Source: Bacteroidetes bacterium UBA4416 (lineage in GTDB: Bacteria; Bacteroidota; Bacteroidia; B-17B0; Aurantibacillaceae). Taken from it: DNA of 29,544 bases. The position numbers and the translations under genes were made by a program. Each line of letters starts with the position of its first letter. The first letter of the stretch is position 1. A model generated the notes under the pieces. That model was not told the DNA's origin, searched no databases, and saw only the letters and a program-made list of their open reading frames with translations. Location: the NCBI GenBank assembly GCA_002390745.1, contig DGQK01000022.1, positions 195,486 through 225,029 of the forward strand, read 5' to 3'. Of this stretch, positions 16,339 to 23,834 are shown in pieces.

Positions 16339-17274
16339 ATGCCTGGGAAAAAAATTAATCCATATAAAGCAATCGCTCAGTTACATAACGAGGGGGTACA
16401 CTACGTTATCACAAAAATTTCGCAGGAATCAGAGCCTTCACGCGAGCAGATTTTAGGCGCTGTCTGTGAGTACCTCCAAATAACGGGGCAGCTTTCAAAA
16501 GTTGATTCAGCAATTAACTATGCTTCCTTAGCGTCATTGCTTAATAAAAAATGTGCCTTGGATAGTGACAAAATCAAGGCGCTTGATATTAGTAAACAAT
16601 CGAAAGACTACCTTAAAGCATTACTTTCTTTGTCAACCTTGCGAAAGGACATGGCTGAAACCCGCCATCAACTTCAAAAATTAGAGCAGGAAATCCTGAA
16701 CTCCGATATGACAGGGAAAGACAGTGCTTATCCGCTGCTTTTTATTGCGATAGCGGAGGAAAGCATAGAATTATGGGCAAAAGAAGAGAAGAAGAAAAAT
16801 TCTTTGTGGGGAAAATTAAAGCGTGTGTTGAAACACATTCCCTGGAAAGCGGATGCAAAAGGAGCCATTGAGGCGGCAATAGATCCTGGGGTTGAAATCA
16901 TATTTAGTGCAGAGACGGTTAACGCTGGCGTTACTGTACTTAAAATACTGGGGCATTCTATTTATGCTTCTGTAGAGGAGTATCTTTCTCAGTCAAAAGA
17001 AGGAAAGGGAGAAACTATAAATGAGAAAACGAAGGAAGACGTGTCGACGCCAGAAAATAAAGAAAGTGGAACAGAAGATAAACGTAGTCTGACAGAAAAG
17101 AGGATAGATCAGTTAAGAGAGCGTGCAGGAAAACAAAAAAGAGAGGATTTTCAACCAAAGAAAGGAAAGGGAAAAGACAAGGAAAGTGGTTCAACAAATC
17201 CCGATAACCCTACATTAAAGAAACTTCAAAAATTACCAAAAGCAAAGGTTATACTGAAAAAGAAAAAAAGATAG
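16339..17274 (+). CDS. Lysine-rich orphan protein of unknown function
   Basis: 311 residues, no family recognised with confidence. N-terminal block NPYKAIAQLHNEGVHYV (7-23) resembles the NP..H N..L.YV start of several uncharacterised Bacteroidota proteins. Helical middle (~85-125, LRKDMAETRHQLQKLEQEI, possibly coiled coil). A moderately hydrophobic stretch (129-147), then WKADAKGAIEAAIDPGVEI (169-187) and a helix VTVLKILGHSIYASVEEYL (198-216). The tail (217-311) is highly charged, rich in Lys and Glu, and ends VILKKKKR. There is no signal peptide. The DNA is visibly more AT-rich than its neighbours, with many AAA and GAA codons, suggesting recent acquisition or relaxed selection. Confidence 0.65.
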   Translation: MPGKKINPYKAIAQLHNEGVHYVITKISQESEPSREQILGAVCEYLQITGQLSKVDSAINYASLASLLNKKCALDSDKIKALDISKQSKDYLKALLSLSTLRKDMAETRHQLQKLEQEILNSDMTGKDSAYPLLFIAIAEESIELWAKEEKKKNSLWGKLKRVLKHIPWKADAKGAIEAAIDPGVEIIFSAETVNAGVTVLKILGHSIYASVEEYLSQSKEGKGETINEKTKEDVSTPENKESGTEDKRSLTEKRIDQLRERAGKQKREDFQPKKGKGKDKESGSTNPDNPTLKKLQKLPKAKVILKKKKR

Positions 17275-17402
17275 ATCCGGTGTTCTGTAGCTTTATCAGT
17301 AGCAACTTTGTATATGGTTGGCCTTGCCGGGCTACCGGCGGAAATGCCGTTGCAATGTTATTTTTAACGGGAGGGTCTACTATGTGAGGTTAACGAGGCC
17401 GG

Positions 17403-17434
17403 TTTGTTCCATCCCGAAAATATGCCTACCTTTG
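17403..17434 (+). promoter_or_regulatory. Promoter of dusB
   Basis: TTTG (17403-17406), exactly 20 bases, then TACCTTTG (17427-17434): a full match to the Bacteroidota housekeeping promoter. The start of transcription would fall at about 17438-17442, on top of the inferred first codon of dusB, so the mRNA should be leaderless or nearly so. Confidence 0.75.
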
Positions 17435-17438
17435 CGCC

Positions 17439-18428
17439 ATCGTAAAAATTGCCGACATAGAACTGGGAGAATTCCCGCTCCTGCTTGCTCCGATGGAGGA
17501 TGTAAGCGATCCGCCCTTTCGCTACGTATGTAAGAAATACGGGGCTGACCTCATGTATACGGAATTCATCAGCAGCGAAGGCCTGATCCGCGATGCTATT
17601 AAAAGCCGCCAGAAGCTCGACATCTTCGATTACGAGAAGCCAATCGGCATCCAGATCTTCGGTGGCGATGAGGAAGCGATGGCGCTTTCCGCTAAAATAG
17701 TGGATGCCACGCAACCCGATCTGCTCGACATTAACTTCGGTTGCCCGGTGAAGAAAGTGGTGTGCAAAGGAGCAGGAGCAGGGGTGCTGAAAGATGTAGA
17801 CCTGATGGTGCGCCTCACAAAAGCCGTCGTGAAATCAACCTCGTTGCCTGTAACGGTGAAAACACGCCTGGGCTGGGACGACAACATGATCAACATCATG
17901 GAGGTGGCCGAACGCTTGCAGGACGTAGGTATCAAGGCATTGACCATTCATGGGCGCACCCGCGCGCAGATGTACAAAGGCTCTGCCAACTGGGAGCACA
18001 TTGCTGCCGTGAAAAATAATCCAAGGATCAATATTCCCGTTTTTGGCAACGGCGACATTACCACACCCGAGAAAGCGCTTGAATACAGGAACCGATACGG
18101 CGTTGACGGTATCATGATCGGCCGCGCCAGCATTGGTTATCCATGGATCTTCAACGAGATCAAACACTTTATGAAAACGGGAGAACATCTTCCGAAACCT
18201 ACCCTGGAAAACAGGGTGGAAGTAGCCCTGGCTCATTTCAATAAATCCATCGAATGGAAAGGCCCTAAACTGGGAGTTTTGGAGATGCGCCCGCACTATA
18301 CCAATTATTTTAAAGGCATCGATCATTTCAAGGAAACGCGTATGAAGCTCGTAACCACCGAGCACATCGATGAGATCCGGGAAACCCTATTGTCGATACC
18401 GGAAAAGCACGGGCAGCCTGTGTCATAG
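17439..18428 (+). CDS. dusB: tRNA-dihydrouridine synthase
   Basis: FMN enzyme that reduces uridine to dihydrouridine in the tRNA D-loop. Signatures: FPLLLAPMEDVSDPPFR, DINFGCPVKKV (catalytic Cys102 in this numbering), AGAGVLKD, VKTRLGW, TIHGRTRAQMYKGSANW, GNGDI and GIMIGRASIGYPWIF. The first ATG is at 17493 (311 residues), but the conserved first barrel strand VKIADIELGEFPLLLAP is encoded in frame just upstream, with no ATG, GTG or TTG before the stop at 17391. Homologs I recall begin MVKIG, which aligns Met with the codon ATC at 17439; starting there gives 329 residues, the family norm. I therefore place the start at 17439, as a non-standard initiation or a base error. The stop is 14 bases from that of the convergent OmpA gene. 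Confidence 0.85.
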   Translation: MVKIADIELGEFPLLLAPMEDVSDPPFRYVCKKYGADLMYTEFISSEGLIRDAIKSRQKLDIFDYEKPIGIQIFGGDEEAMALSAKIVDATQPDLLDINFGCPVKKVVCKGAGAGVLKDVDLMVRLTKAVVKSTSLPVTVKTRLGWDDNMINIMEVAERLQDVGIKALTIHGRTRAQMYKGSANWEHIAAVKNNPRINIPVFGNGDITTPEKALEYRNRYGVDGIMIGRASIGYPWIFNEIKHFMKTGEHLPKPTLENRVEVALAHFNKSIEWKGPKLGVLEMRPHYTNYFKGIDHFKETRMKLVTTEHIDEIRETLLSIPEKHGQPVS

Positions 18429-18442
18429 CCGGGAAGCTGTCA

Positions 18443-19768
18443 TCAGTTCCTTACAACGGCCTGCCTGCGCGGCACTTTCTCAAAATCTTTTTTCTTCAGG
18501 TAATAGCGCTTGTGCAAGGGGAATTTCGGAAGCTTCGCATTATTTGCCGTGCCACCTGTCGCCGGTTTCCGGCTCCCTGTTTTAATTGTTGATTTCTCGC
18601 AATGGCAATAGGCATCCTTATGCGTTAAGGTCCGGATGGGTGTGTACTCCATTTGCAGGGTGTCGCCCCGTTTGGTCACTGCTTTGGCGTATACAAAAGG
18701 CTCTTTATCGGGGCAAAATCCTTTGACGGTGACTGATCTGGAAGGATGTTTTTTGCTGCCGCTGATCACCGCATTCGGGCAATCATAAGCCAGGCGGACT
18801 TCCAATAACTTCACGCGTTTGCTTTTCATCCGGAAGTTGATATTCACATTGTATTTAATGAAATTACTGATCTTAATGTCCAGGTTCTTTCCTCCGGAAC
18901 AGTATACTTCAAACTCATAATATTTTTTGCCGTTCTCTTTAATAAGCTTCAGGCCTTTGCTGGTGCTGTTGCCCCATCGGTTCCCGATGGTTACATCCCA
19001 TAAGGTGAGGCGGGCATCGCCCAGGCAGGAGTCATTATAAGGCACACGCATGATGATCGGTTTTTTCAGGCAGGTATCTTTGGAGCACAGGTTTATGGTG
19101 AACATGCCGCCGCTGATCAGGGCTGAATTATCGGTGGTCATGGTAGTGAGATCGCTGTTGATGAGCGCCTGCTGGTTGTTGAATTCGGAGATGGTGATAC
19201 AGTCTTTCATACGGGCATAATCGCATTTATTGATGCGTACTGTAGATCCCTGCGCCAGCTTGATCGTTGTATCTCCGCCACAGGGGTCCGTTTTTTTTTC
19301 GGGATTTTCTGTGACAGGTTTGGCGACCGGTTTTTCCTCAGTAACGAGTTTTGGAGCGTATTGGATCACAATCTCCACGCGTCGGTTCCTGAACTTTCCG
19401 TTTTCATTGTCGTTGCTGGTAATGGGCATGTCTTCCCCATAGTTGGAAATACGCATGACTGCCGGCGGCACATGTTTTTGCAGGAGATAGTCCTTCACGG
19501 CTTTCGACCGGAGCTGCGATAGTTTTTTATTGTACGCGCTGTCACCTACATTGTCCGTGTTTCCTTTGATGAAGACCTTTACCAGCGTATGTTTCTGTAA
19601 TAAGGTATCAATAAATTTAGTGATGGTTTTCTTATGGCTCCTGGTGAGAGCAGATGCGTCGCTTTCAAAATGGAGTAGTTGCTTCACATAGGTTTTAGAT
19701 TGCGCATTCAGCTTTGCGGACGATGCAATCAGGATCACAAGCATTCCAAATCGTAGATATCGTTTCAT
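18443..19768 (-). CDS. OmpA-domain protein with Cys-rich C-terminal region
   Basis: 441 residues. Signal peptide 1-22 (VILIASSAKLNA). The OmpA/MotB peptidoglycan-binding domain lies directly behind it (~29-136): FIKGNTDNVGDSAYNKKLSQ, LRSKAVKDYLLQK, and NRRVEIVIQ (128-136). After a Pro/Glu/Lys linker (140-160), residues 163-390 hold eleven cysteines and a beta-rich region with ISEFNNQQALINSDL and LISGGMFTINL followed by KPIIMRVP, reminiscent of uncharacterised Bacteroidota modules with a GGMF...L.L....I.V.P pattern. The last ~50 residues are basic. OmpA domains are usually C-terminal, so this order is uncommon. Likely periplasmic and wall-bound. A hairpin abuts the start codon in the mRNA. Confidence 0.82.
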   Translation of the reverse strand: MKRYLRFGMLVILIASSAKLNAQSKTYVKQLLHFESDASALTRSHKKTITKFIDTLLQKHTLVKVFIKGNTDNVGDSAYNKKLSQLRSKAVKDYLLQKHVPPAVMRISNYGEDMPITSNDNENGKFRNRRVEIVIQYAPKLVTEEKPVAKPVTENPEKKTDPCGGDTTIKLAQGSTVRINKCDYARMKDCITISEFNNQQALINSDLTTMTTDNSALISGGMFTINLCSKDTCLKKPIIMRVPYNDSCLGDARLTLWDVTIGNRWGNSTSKGLKLIKENGKKYYEFEVYCSGGKNLDIKISNFIKYNVNINFRMKSKRVKLLEVRLAYDCPNAVISGSKKHPSRSVTVKGFCPDKEPFVYAKAVTKRGDTLQMEYTPIRTLTHKDAYCHCEKSTIKTGSRKPATGGTANNAKLPKFPLHKRYYLKKKDFEKVPRRQAVVRN

Positions 19769-19800
19769 GAGGTTTCGTTTCCATTCATAACGAAACCCTC
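19769..19800 (-). promoter_or_regulatory. Hairpin directly before the OmpA-protein start codon
   Basis: In the minus-strand transcript GAGGGTTTCGTT pairs with AACGAAACCTC across a 9-base loop with one bulged base, and the 3' arm ends on the base before the ATG at 19768. The stem would cover the ribosome-binding region, suggesting translational control or a chance palindrome. A protein-binding operator is the alternative. Confidence 0.5.
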
Positions 19801-19893
19801 AATAATAGTTACAAAAAAAAATCAGGATTTGCCCCGAGCTTGTTTAAGGCTCTCATGCTTATAAGATGCAGAAAGCCTGTTGGAAGAAGGATA

Positions 19894-20367
19894 CTAAAAA
19901 ATCAGTTCCATTTTGATATCTGCCCTCGCAAATTCAGAATTACCTAAAGGAATTTCTTTGAAGCCCATGGTGTGATACATCTCTATGGCTTTGGTAGAGC
20001 CCTCTCTGTTGGAAAACAGGATGATCCTGTCGGCACCCAACTGCTTAATGCGTTCCACCGACTCTTCCAGCAGCACCTTTCCGATCTTCAATCCGCGAAA
20101 ATCTTCGTCCACCGCAAACTTGATCATTTCATAGACCTTGTCGCCCATGTTCAGGTAGGCGCAGGTTCCTGCAGGATGTCCGTTGTATAAGGCAATGTAG
20201 ATCTTTCCGCCATTCTTTAAAATATAGGTTTCCGGATCTTCCAGGGTTTTAATGTCTTCTTCTTCCATGACATAGGACCGGGTGATCCATTGCTCATTGA
20301 TCTCCTTAAAGCGGAGGCGGTGTTCGGGCAAATAGTCAACAATGCTGATGTCGTTCTGGTTTTTCAT
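19894..20367 (-). CDS. GNAT family N-acetyltransferase
   Basis: 157 residues, a single GNAT domain. Acetyl-CoA-dependent transferase in the cytoplasm; the substrate is not readable. The acetyl-CoA pyrophosphate loop is DEDFRGLKIGKVLLEESVERI (87-107, Arg91-Gly96), followed by the expected strand RIILFSNREGSTKAIEMYHTMGFKEI. The N-terminal pattern EEDIKTLEDPETYILKNGGKIYIA closely matches the GNAT half of the upstream MarR fusion (KEDTLALEHPEKVYLKTGGFIFFA), so the two arose by duplication or belong to one subfamily. The gene lies 36 bases downstream of the fusion gene on the same strand and is probably co-transcribed and controlled by its MarR domain. Confidence 0.88.
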   Translation of the reverse strand: MKNQNDISIVDYLPEHRLRFKEINEQWITRSYVMEEEDIKTLEDPETYILKNGGKIYIALYNGHPAGTCAYLNMGDKVYEMIKFAVDEDFRGLKIGKVLLEESVERIKQLGADRIILFSNREGSTKAIEMYHTMGFKEIPLGNSEFARADIKMELIF

Positions 20368-20403
20368 GCAGGGTATTTTTATAGATAAGGATATCGATTT
20401 GAA

Positions 20404-21357
20404 TTATAAGTGTAGGCGCATTATTTTTTGAGTACGGTTTAATACGAGCATCTCCGGAGGAGCCGCAGTATCTTTAAATCCCAGGCTGTCGTAAAGCCGG
20501 TGGGCCTCAGGCATGCTGTTGGTCGTTTGAAGCCATAACTCATTTGCGGCATTTTCCCTGCAACGATCGATGCAACGTTCAATCAGCCGGGTTGCAATGC
20601 CCTGCTTGCGGGCCTCCGGGTGTACATACAATTTACAGAACTCAAAGGTGTGCTCATTCAGGCGCTTCAGGGCCACACAGCCTAATACCTGCTGGGCTGC
20701 ATTCTGTGCAAAAAAGATAAAGCCGCCGGTTTTCAGATACACTTTTTCGGGGTGCTCCAGCGCCAATGTATCCTCTTTTTCCAGTTTGCCGTTCAGGAGA
20801 TGTTTTAGCCAGGCCCCTACAAGGTCGGTAAAATAAGGTTTTAGAGAGGGCCGGTAATCACAGACGGTAATCTGCTCAGGAGCCTGCTGCTGCAACACCC
20901 GCTGGCGCAGGGGCCTTTGTTCCATTTCTTTTTCAACACGGTCAATGATGGCAATGAAATTGGGATGAGCGCTGGTGAGGAGCATCCGGAGGTTGAAGGC
21001 GATGGATTTCCAGACAGGCTGCAATTTTGCCAACAGGTTCTTTCCTTTCACCGTCAGACTCACGTGCTTGGAACGGGCGTCATTTGGGTTCGGCTTAATT
21101 TTCACATAGCCGTTTTCCTCAAGTTCCCTCACAATGTTTTTGACCGTAATATGCGTAAAATCAATGGAAGCGGTGATCTCCTGCATGGTGAGCGGCTTGT
21201 TGGCTTGCACCAATGTATGGTAGGTGGCAAACCAGCTGGCCTTGAAGTTGATCCCAAGGTCGCTGTAAATCTTATCACCCTCGGCCTGGAGTTTTTCTCC
21301 AATCCTTCTTAATCGTGTGGCTCCGCCAAGATAGCCTGTTTTTGAGATCGTATTCAA
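20404..21357 (-). CDS. MarR-type regulator fused to a GNAT acetyltransferase
   Basis: 317 residues. Residues ~10-150 are a MarR winged-helix module: helix-turn-helix LTMQEITASIDFTHITVKNIVRELEENGYV (56-85) and wing NPNDARSKHVSLTVKGKNLL (90-109) with the usual Asp-x-Arg. Residues ~162-317 are a GNAT domain with acetyl-CoA loop VHPEARKQGIATRLIERC (245-262) and SMPEAHRLYDSLGFKD. MarR-GNAT fusions are known, and some may couple ligand or acetyl-CoA status to repression; that role is unproven here. Two abutting operator-like palindromes cover its promoter, so it likely represses itself and the following GNAT gene. It is divergent from the pse operon. Confidence 0.9.
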   Translation of the reverse strand: MNTISKTGYLGGATRLRRIGEKLQAEGDKIYSDLGINFKASWFATYHTLVQANKPLTMQEITASIDFTHITVKNIVRELEENGYVKIKPNPNDARSKHVSLTVKGKNLLAKLQPVWKSIAFNLRMLLTSAHPNFIAIIDRVEKEMEQRPLRQRVLQQQAPEQITVCDYRPSLKPYFTDLVGAWLKHLLNGKLEKEDTLALEHPEKVYLKTGGFIFFAQNAAQQVLGCVALKRLNEHTFEFCKLYVHPEARKQGIATRLIERCIDRCRENAANELWLQTTNSMPEAHRLYDSLGFKDTAAPPEMLVLNRTQKIMRLHL

Positions 21358-21367
21358 TGTGCCTATG

Positions 21368-21411
21368 TTTATGAAATAACTTTCACAAATTTATAAAAGT
21401 ACTTTCATAAA
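21368..21411. promoter_or_regulatory. Two abutting 22-bp operator-like palindromes
   Basis: Site 1 (21368-21389) and site 2 (21390-21411) are directly adjacent and agree at 18 of 22 positions. Site 2 is a palindrome of half-sites TTTATAAAAGT and ACTTTCATAAA with one mismatched pair; site 1 has a less perfect left half. The repeat starts 11 bases upstream of the MarR-GNAT start codon and covers its -7 element, as expected for autorepression by a dimeric MarR protein. Confidence 0.7.
21386..21393 (-). promoter_or_regulatory. -7 promoter element of the MarR-GNAT gene
   Basis: Minus strand TAAATTTG, an exact TAnnTTTG match, spanning the junction of the two operator-like palindromes and giving a leader of about 22 bases. 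The -33 region is A/T-rich without a clear TTG. Confidence 0.5.
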
Positions 21412-21538
21412 TAAAAAAAATAGTTTGCTGAATGCGGAAAACCACATCGGTCCCGGGATGTTTTTACAGGCTGAGAGGGATGTTTAAAAAGCTCATTTTC
21501 AGGGGCCGGGACTTAATAAATTATTTACACAGAATACA

Positions 21539-21566
21539 TTTGGTGTGGGTTTATTAAGTATATTTG
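21539..21566 (+). promoter_or_regulatory. Likely promoter of the pse operon
   Basis: TTTG (21539-21542), 16 bases, then TATATTTG (21559-21566), an exact -7 match, predicting a leader of about 65-70 bases before pseB. A second exact -7 match, TACATTTG (21535-21542), overlaps the first element and could act as an alternative. Nothing else with a promoter look stands in the 281-bp divergent spacer. Confidence 0.5.
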
Positions 21567-21638
21567 TTATCCTCATTTGAAAAGGGTTAGCTCTTTTAAA
21601 TGGCTGATAGTCAATTATTTTAAACCTGTGATCTGAAT

Positions 21639-22652
21639 ATGTTAAATAACAAAAGTGTCTTAATTACCGGAGGGACCGGTTCTTTTGGAAAGATGTTCAC
21701 CAAGCTCATCCTGGAGCGATATCCCAATGTGAAGCGGCTGGTGATCCTGTCGCGCGATGAACAAAAGCATTACCAGATGGCAATGGAGTATCCGGAGAAC
21801 AAATATCCGGCGATCCGCTATTTTCTGGGCGATGTCAGGGACGAAAGCCGTTTGATCAGTGCTTTTGAAGGAATTGATATCGTTATCCATGCCGCCGCGA
21901 TGAAGCATGTACACATTGCGGAGTATAACCCGATGGAGTGTGTGAAAACGAATATCCTTGGGGCGGAGAATGTGATCAATGCTGCGTTTAAAACATCTGT
22001 CAAAAAAGTAGTAGCCTTGTCCACTGATAAAGCGGCCGCTCCGATCAATCTCTATGGTGCTACCAAGCTGGCTTCCGATAAGCTTTTTATTGCGGCCAAT
22101 AACATCAAAGGCAAAAGAGACCTTTCGTTTTCCGTAGTGCGTTATGGCAACGTTATGGGCTCTAACGGTTCGGTGATGCCTTTCTTTCTGAAGAAAAGGC
22201 ATGAAGGCGTTTTGCCGATCACCGATGTACGTATGACGCGTTTCAATATTTCTCTCGAAGACGGATGCGAGATGGTATTCAATGCTATTGCGAATTCATG
22301 GGGCGGCGAGATCTTTGTGCCTAAAATCCCTTCTTACAAGATCGTGGATGTTGCCACGGCCATCGATCCTAATTGCAGGCAGGTGGAAGTGGGCATCAGG
22401 CCCGGCGAAAAGCTTCATGAGGAAATGATCACGGCTTCTGATTCGTTCAATACGCTTGATCTTGGCAAGTATTACGCCATTCTTCCCCAGCAGCCGATCT
22501 TCGATGTAGAGGCTTACAAAAGACATTTCAACGCTAAGCCTGTGCCCGAGGAATTCTGTTACAACTCAGGCACCAATGATCAATGGGAAACGATCGAAAG
22601 CCTGCGCAAACAAATTAAAGAGTACGTAGATCCAAACTTTGAAGTGAACTAA
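21639..22652 (+). CDS. pseB: UDP-N-acetylglucosamine 4,6-dehydratase (inverting), first pseudaminic acid enzyme
   Basis: 337 residues, normal length. An SDR-type enzyme that converts UDP-GlcNAc to the 4-keto-6-deoxy sugar with C5 inversion (L-arabino), the entry step to CMP-pseudaminic acid. Signatures: NAD(P)-binding GGTGSFG (11-17), DVRD (65-68), HAAAMKHVHIAEYNP (84-98), the catalytic Thr129-Asp130-Lys131 in STDKAAAPINLYGATK with Tyr139 and Lys143, and RYGNVMGSNGSV. It is soluble and lacks the membrane helices of the retaining CapD/PglF type. Leads the operon: pseC follows after 6 bases. The close match to PseB signatures plus the neighbours make the assignment strong. Confidence 0.94.
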   Translation: MLNNKSVLITGGTGSFGKMFTKLILERYPNVKRLVILSRDEQKHYQMAMEYPENKYPAIRYFLGDVRDESRLISAFEGIDIVIHAAAMKHVHIAEYNPMECVKTNILGAENVINAAFKTSVKKVVALSTDKAAAPINLYGATKLASDKLFIAANNIKGKRDLSFSVVRYGNVMGSNGSVMPFFLKKRHEGVLPITDVRMTRFNISLEDGCEMVFNAIANSWGGEIFVPKIPSYKIVDVATAIDPNCRQVEVGIRPGEKLHEEMITASDSFNTLDLGKYYAILPQQPIFDVEAYKRHFNAKPVPEEFCYNSGTNDQWETIESLRKQIKEYVDPNFEVN

Positions 22653-22658
22653 ACAATT

Positions 22659-23834
22659 ATGGCTTATAAAATTCCTTACGGAAAACAATATATTTCTCAG
22701 GAAGATACAGATGCAGTGGTACAAGCCCTGCATTCTGACTTTTTGACCCAGGGGCCGCGCATCGCGGAGTTTGAAAAGAATTTTGCGAGCTACATCGGTT
22801 GCAAATATGCCGTAGCAGTATCAAACGGTACGGCAGCCCTGCACTTACCTTTGCTCGCTATCGGATTGCAAAAAGGCGACCGCATCATCACCACCCCGAT
22901 TACTTTTGCGGCCTCAGGCAATGCCGCGCGCTACTGTGACGCCGAAGTTCATTTTGTGGACATCGATCCCGATACCTATGTGATGTCGGTCGATGACCTG
23001 AAAGCTTTGCTGCAAAAACATCCGAAAGGATATTTCAAAGCAGTAGTGCCAGTCGATTTCACAGGCTATCCTGTGAACCTGGAAGCGATCCGCGCTTTAG
23101 CGGACGAATACGACTTGTTTATCCTGGAAGATGCCTGCCATTCTCCCGGCGGTTATTTTACGGATTCCAAAGGCCAACGGCAGAATTGCGGGAATGGGAA
23201 TTATGCACACGCGGCGGCTTTTTCATTTCACCCGGTAAAGCATATTGCTGCGGGAGAAGGAGGGATGATCACCACGAATGATGAAACGTTGTATAAGAAG
23301 CTCATGATGCTCCGTACTCATGGAATTACCAAAGAGAATCTGCAATACAATTTTCCGGAGCCTGAAAAGCAAGGGGCCTGGTATTATGAGATGCAGGTGC
23401 TGGGTTATAATTACAGGATCACCGATATACAGGCGGCCCTGGCCAATAGCCAATTGAAACGAGCCGATGCCGGTATTGCCAGGCGCCATGAGATCGCAAA
23501 AACCTACCGCGATGCTTTTGCAGGGAATGCGAAGATCAAATTACAGGCAGATAAAGCCGGGCATTTCAATGCCTACCACTTGTTTGTGATCGAAGTAGAA
23601 GATCGTAAAGGCTTGTATGACTTCCTGATCTCCAGGGGGATCTTTGCACAGATTCACTACGTACCGGTACACCTTATGCCTTACTACAGGCAGTTTGGCT
23701 GGAAACCGGGTGATTTTCCCAAAGCGGAGAATTATTACAAACACTGCATCAGCATCCCGATGTATCCGACACTGACCGCTGAGGAGCAGCACTTTGTCAT
23801 CCAAAACATCCTGGAGTTTGTCAATGCATCATAA
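22659..23834 (+). CDS. pseC: UDP-4-amino-4,6-dideoxy-N-acetyl-L-altrosamine transaminase
   Basis: 391 residues, DegT/DnrJ/EryC1/StrS aminotransferase. It uses PLP and glutamate to aminate C4 of the PseB product. Key features: SNGTAALHLPL (55-65, phosphate/PLP loop), TTPITFAASGNAARYCDA (78-95), LEDACHSPGG with Asp158 stacking on the cofactor nitrogen, FSFHPVKHIAAGEGGM with the Schiff-base Lys194, and LGYNYRITDIQAAL. The histidines and FHPVKH sequence are typical of PseC. The final codons overlap the start of the next gene by 11 bases, showing translational coupling. Confidence 0.93.
   Translation: MAYKIPYGKQYISQEDTDAVVQALHSDFLTQGPRIAEFEKNFASYIGCKYAVAVSNGTAALHLPLLAIGLQKGDRIITTPITFAASGNAARYCDAEVHFVDIDPDTYVMSVDDLKALLQKHPKGYFKAVVPVDFTGYPVNLEAIRALADEYDLFILEDACHSPGGYFTDSKGQRQNCGNGNYAHAAAFSFHPVKHIAAGEGGMITTNDETLYKKLMMLRTHGITKENLQYNFPEPEKQGAWYYEMQVLGYNYRITDIQAALANSQLKRADAGIARRHEIAKTYRDAFAGNAKIKLQADKAGHFNAYHLFVIEVEDRKGLYDFLISRGIFAQIHYVPVHLMPYYRQFGWKPGDFPKAENYYKHCISIPMYPTLTAEEQHFVIQNILEFVNAS

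Noticed and set aside
17326..17339. GCCGG-GCTA-CCGGC hairpin after the lysine-rich gene
   Set aside because: A 5-bp stem without a following T-run; too weak to call a terminator.
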